Of a stretch of DNA of 64,000 nucleotides, positions 61,370 to 64,000 are shown one piece after another (position 1 is the stretch's first letter; every line of letters starts with the position of its first letter). A program made the translations under genes and the position numbers. The notes under the pieces are model-generated. The model ran no database searches, was not told the origin of the DNA, and worked only from the letters and a program-made list of their open reading frames with translations. This stretch comes from CAMEON01 sp045531965 (lineage in GTDB: Bacteria; Bacillota; Clostridia; Oscillospirales; CAG-272): positions 1 to 64,000 of the forward strand of contig JAZSFA010000164.1 of the NCBI GenBank assembly GCA_045531965.1, in the 5' to 3' direction.

Positions 61370-64000
61370 TTATTTGTGTGTGAAAGCAAGATATTTTACG
61401 AATATTTTGTGAATTATTCCAAGCATATCCTCACTCTCCCGAAGGTTCAGGCGGATAGACGGTTCCCCGCTGAGCACAAAGCGCAGCCGCCCCTTCACCA
61501 GCGCAGAGATATCACTCCACGCGTCAATATCGGGATGATCTGACAGGAAGATCACGGTATGGTTTTCTTCTCTGATGGACTTGATCCCACAAGCGATGGC
61601 TTCCGCGCGGATCAAAGCGATCATCAATAAGTTATACGCGGCTCGGGGAAGATCACCGTATCGATCTGCCAACTCATCTACCATATCTTCAAAATCCGCT
61701 TTATTGCGAATGAGCGCAATCCGTTTGTAAAGCGCCATTCGCTGGGAAGGATAGCGCACATAATCCTCAGGCAGATATGCGTCCAAATTGACGTTGATCA
61801 CGCACTCGGGTTCCTCCGGAGGAAGCTCGCCGCGCTCCTCCAACACAGCCATGTTCAGAAGCTTGATATACAAGTCATATCCAACCGCTTCCATATGCCC
61901 ATGCTGTTCTGCACCCAAAAGGTTGCCCGAGCCTCGGATCTCCATATCTCGCAATGCAATACGGAAGCCCGCGCCAAACTCGGCATATTCCTTGATGGCA
62001 TTAAGACGTTTTTCTGCGATTTCGGTGAGGGCTTTATCCTTGCGATAGGTAAAATACGCATAGGCGCGCCGTGAAGAGCGCCCCACACGACCGCGCAACT
62101 GATGGAGCTGTGACAAACCCAGGCGATCCGCCCGATCCACGATGAGGGTGTTGGCATTGGGAATATCCACACCTGTCTCAATGATGGTGGTGCAAACCAA
62201 AATGTCGATCTCCCCCGCCAACATATGCTCCCAGATAACCTCCAAGGTATCCTTGTCCATCTTGCCGTGAGCAACCGTGATGCGCGCCTCGGGAATACTC
62301 TTGCGCAGCTTCGATGACAATTCCTCGATGTTGTCCACCACGTTATGCAAATAGAACACCTGACCGCCACGGCGCAGTTCCCGTCGGATCGCTTCATGAA
62401 TGATCAAATCGTCATGTTCCAGCACATAGGTCTGCACGGGAAGACGGTCCACGGGTGCTTCGTCCAAAAGGGAGATGTCACGGATCCCGCCCATCGCCAT
62501 ATTCAACGTACGAGGAATCGGGGTTGCCGTCAGCGTCAACACGTCAATGTTCCCCGCCAACTGCTTGAGCTTTTCCTTTTGAGTCACGCCAAACCGCTGT
62601 TCCTCGTCAACAATCAAAAGCCCCAGATCCTTGAATCTGATATCCTTCCCCAACATACGGTGCGTACCCACAATGATGTCCACGTCTCCCCGCTCCAATC
62701 TACGCAGGGTAACTTCCTGTTGCTTCGGCGTGCGAAAACGGGAAAGCATATCTACGTTGACCGAGAAAGAACGCATTCTACGGGAGATGGTCTGAAAATG
62801 CTGCAACGCCAAAATGGTCGTCGGGACAAGCACTGCCACCTGCTTCCCATCCGCCACAGCTTTGAAAGCGGCGCGCAGTGCCACCTCTGTTTTTCCATAG
62901 CCCACGTCCCCGCAAAGCAGACGATCCATCGGTACAGGCTTCTCCATATCCGCGCGGATATCCTCGATGGCGGCAAGCTGGGCATCGGTTTCGTCATATT
63001 CAAAAGCGGCGGCAAAATCCCGATGGAAATCGTCCTCGGGCGAGAACGCATAGCCCGGCTTTCGCATACGCTCCGCATACAGCTTGATCAGATCCTTTGC
63101 CATCTCTCTGACCATCGCCTTCGTCCGTGCTTTGGTTTTCCCCCACGTCTCGGTTCCCAGCTTAGACAGCTTGATCATGCCGTCATCCGCGTGGGCGCCG
63201 ATATATTTGGAAACCATATCCAGCTTATCCGTGGGAATATACAGCTTATCCGTCCCGGCGTATTGCAGGGCAATATAGTCCCGCTTAACGCCGCCCGTGG
63301 CAATATTTTCAATGCCCAAAAAGCGTCCGATACCGTAAGTCTCATGAACCACAATATCCCCCACCTCCAGGTCGTTATAGGAGAGGATGGTCTTGGCATT
63401 CTTCTTTTTCTTTTCCGCCAGCTTTTTGGAACGAAGGGCAGCGGCGTGGGGAGATGCTGTACGAGCATCGGGATTGGTAGACAAAACCGCGATCCGCGGC
63501 GTGATCATCTCAAAGCCAAACAGGTACTCCTTCCAAAGAATGGTCACTTCACCGGGATGCAAAAGTGCCGCGGAGGTTGCCTTGTCAGGAGGTGGCAACG
63601 CCGTATCAAAGCCCGCCTCATCCAACATTTCGGAAAGATTCTTCGCCGCAGCCTCGTTTTCCGCGATGACCGCAAGGCGGTGACCCGAACGCATATACGC
63701 AGTAAGATCTTCGCATAAAAGCTTGAAATTTTCAGCATAAGAGACCATGTGACGGGTACGGAAGCCGAAAATGCCACCTAAGCGCTTCCCCGACATGCCG
63801 TAGGAAAGCGAGTCCACGTGCAAGGTAACCTGAGACCCCAAGAATCCTTCAAATTCATCCGAAGGCTTGGTAAATTCCGCATATTTGCCCTGCAATGTGC
63901 CCTGAGAGATTAGATCCTTCACCGTCTCATTCATTTGATATTCGGCAGCACGGAGGCGATCCTGCACACTACCCGTAGCGCGCACAAAAACAAGGGACCG
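61370..64000 (-). CDS. mfd: Transcription-repair coupling factor Mfd (N-terminus outside window)
   Basis: Mfd displaces stalled RNA polymerase and recruits UvrABC. The frame is open to the window edge, so 877 residues are seen and about 280 N-terminal ones are missing from a usual length of about 1,150. Seen in order: RNAP-interaction domain (LEVGDIVVHETYGIGRFLGI), RecG-like helicase with Walker A GDVGYGKT, DEEQ box (VDEEQRFGV), LTATPIPRTL, motif VI QLRGRVGRSSRRAYAY, and the C-terminal TRCF domain (LPEDYVRYPSQRMALYKRIA). It is followed by the PrsA-like gene. Confidence 0.96.
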   Translation of the reverse strand, partial: RSLVFVRATGSVQDRLRAAEYQMNETVKDLISQGTLQGKYAEFTKPSDEFEGFLGSQVTLHVDSLSYGMSGKRLGGIFGFRTRHMVSYAENFKLLCEDLTAYMRSGHRLAVIAENEAAAKNLSEMLDEAGFDTALPPPDKATSAALLHPGEVTILWKEYLFGFEMITPRIAVLSTNPDARTASPHAAALRSKKLAEKKKKNAKTILSYNDLEVGDIVVHETYGIGRFLGIENIATGGVKRDYIALQYAGTDKLYIPTDKLDMVSKYIGAHADDGMIKLSKLGTETWGKTKARTKAMVREMAKDLIKLYAERMRKPGYAFSPEDDFHRDFAAAFEYDETDAQLAAIEDIRADMEKPVPMDRLLCGDVGYGKTEVALRAAFKAVADGKQVAVLVPTTILALQHFQTISRRMRSFSVNVDMLSRFRTPKQQEVTLRRLERGDVDIIVGTHRMLGKDIRFKDLGLLIVDEEQRFGVTQKEKLKQLAGNIDVLTLTATPIPRTLNMAMGGIRDISLLDEAPVDRLPVQTYVLEHDDLIIHEAIRRELRRGGQVFYLHNVVDNIEELSSKLRKSIPEARITVAHGKMDKDTLEVIWEHMLAGEIDILVCTTIIETGVDIPNANTLIVDRADRLGLSQLHQLRGRVGRSSRRAYAYFTYRKDKALTEIAEKRLNAIKEYAEFGAGFRIALRDMEIRGSGNLLGAEQHGHMEAVGYDLYIKLLNMAVLEERGELPPEEPECVINVNLDAYLPEDYVRYPSQRMALYKRIALIRNKADFEDMVDELADRYGDLPRAAYNLLMIALIRAEAIACGIKSIREENHTVIFLSDHPDIDAWSDISALVKGRLRFVLSGEPSIRLNLRESEDMLGIIHKIFVKYLAFTHK

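Noticed and set aside
62345..63718. 457-codon open frame antisense to mfd
   Set aside because: The minus strand encodes highly conserved helicase motifs; the plus frame has none.

Overview
The window looks like chromosome from an uncultivated, spore-forming, monoderm Clostridia bacterium, probably a gut anaerobe. Supporting signs are many lipoproteins, PTEAPTE-type surface-protein linkers, BspA-type leucine-rich repeats, a SleB-type cell-wall hydrolase, a type III glutamine synthetase, a PrsA-like foldase after mfd, a DUF1292 protein, and SigA-type promoters that nearly all have 17-bp spacers. Base composition looks roughly balanced by eye (not computed). I see no rRNA, tRNA, CRISPR array, IS element or phage genes. 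The family or genus cannot be read from the sequence.

Layout. (1) 1-5.9 kb: 3' end of infB, a Sir2 deacylase, a Nudix hydrolase with a TTG start, a convergent rmuC-thiN operon, a small lipoprotein and a Gfo/Idh/MocA oxidoreductase. (2) 6.0-10.3 kb: an ECF sigma factor translationally coupled to a one-TM regulator with a duplicated outer domain, a DUF1292 protein, a probable 6S RNA, and a TPP riboswitch-terminator-thiT unit. (3) 10.4-14.1 kb: a surface protein with a GCAS-TM-KKK tail, and glnN. (4) 14.2-21.1 kb: a zinc regulon (zur-znuA-znuC-znuB) behind a perfect 21-bp Fur/Zur-type palindrome, then a heterodimeric ABC exporter with one degenerate ATP site. (5) 21.2-39.7 kb, minus strand: an apparent 18-kb operon of a 2,476-aa membrane-anchored subtilisin with BspA repeats, an InlB/GLUG lipoprotein, a complete oligopeptide importer (oppABCDF), a small membrane protein and a phosphodiester glycosidase. 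(6) 39.9-47.9 kb, plus strand: three lipoproteins with related N-terminal beta domains (one with a TlpA-like thioredoxin domain), a CBM9-like surface protein and a Thr-rich small lipoprotein. (7) 48.0-64.0 kb: a SleB-type hydrolase, then mainly housekeeping genes (gpsA, rsgA, U32 peptidase, zapA, proB, YfcE phosphodiesterase, PrsA-like foldase, mfd) with a TIR-like/SEL1 solenoid gene and a 2-TM protein embedded among them.

The most interesting system is region 5. A giant cell-anchored protease is encoded directly upstream of a peptide importer whose binding protein, one permease and one ATPase all carry extra sequence. This suggests a dedicated protein-foraging locus, comparable in logic to a polysaccharide utilization locus. 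Other points of interest are a recurrent GCAS-TM-KKK C-terminus on three secreted proteins, an unnamed DGYYH domain repeated in two neighbouring lipoproteins, and a TIR-like/SEL1 protein. All functional statements are from reading the sequence; no database search was run.
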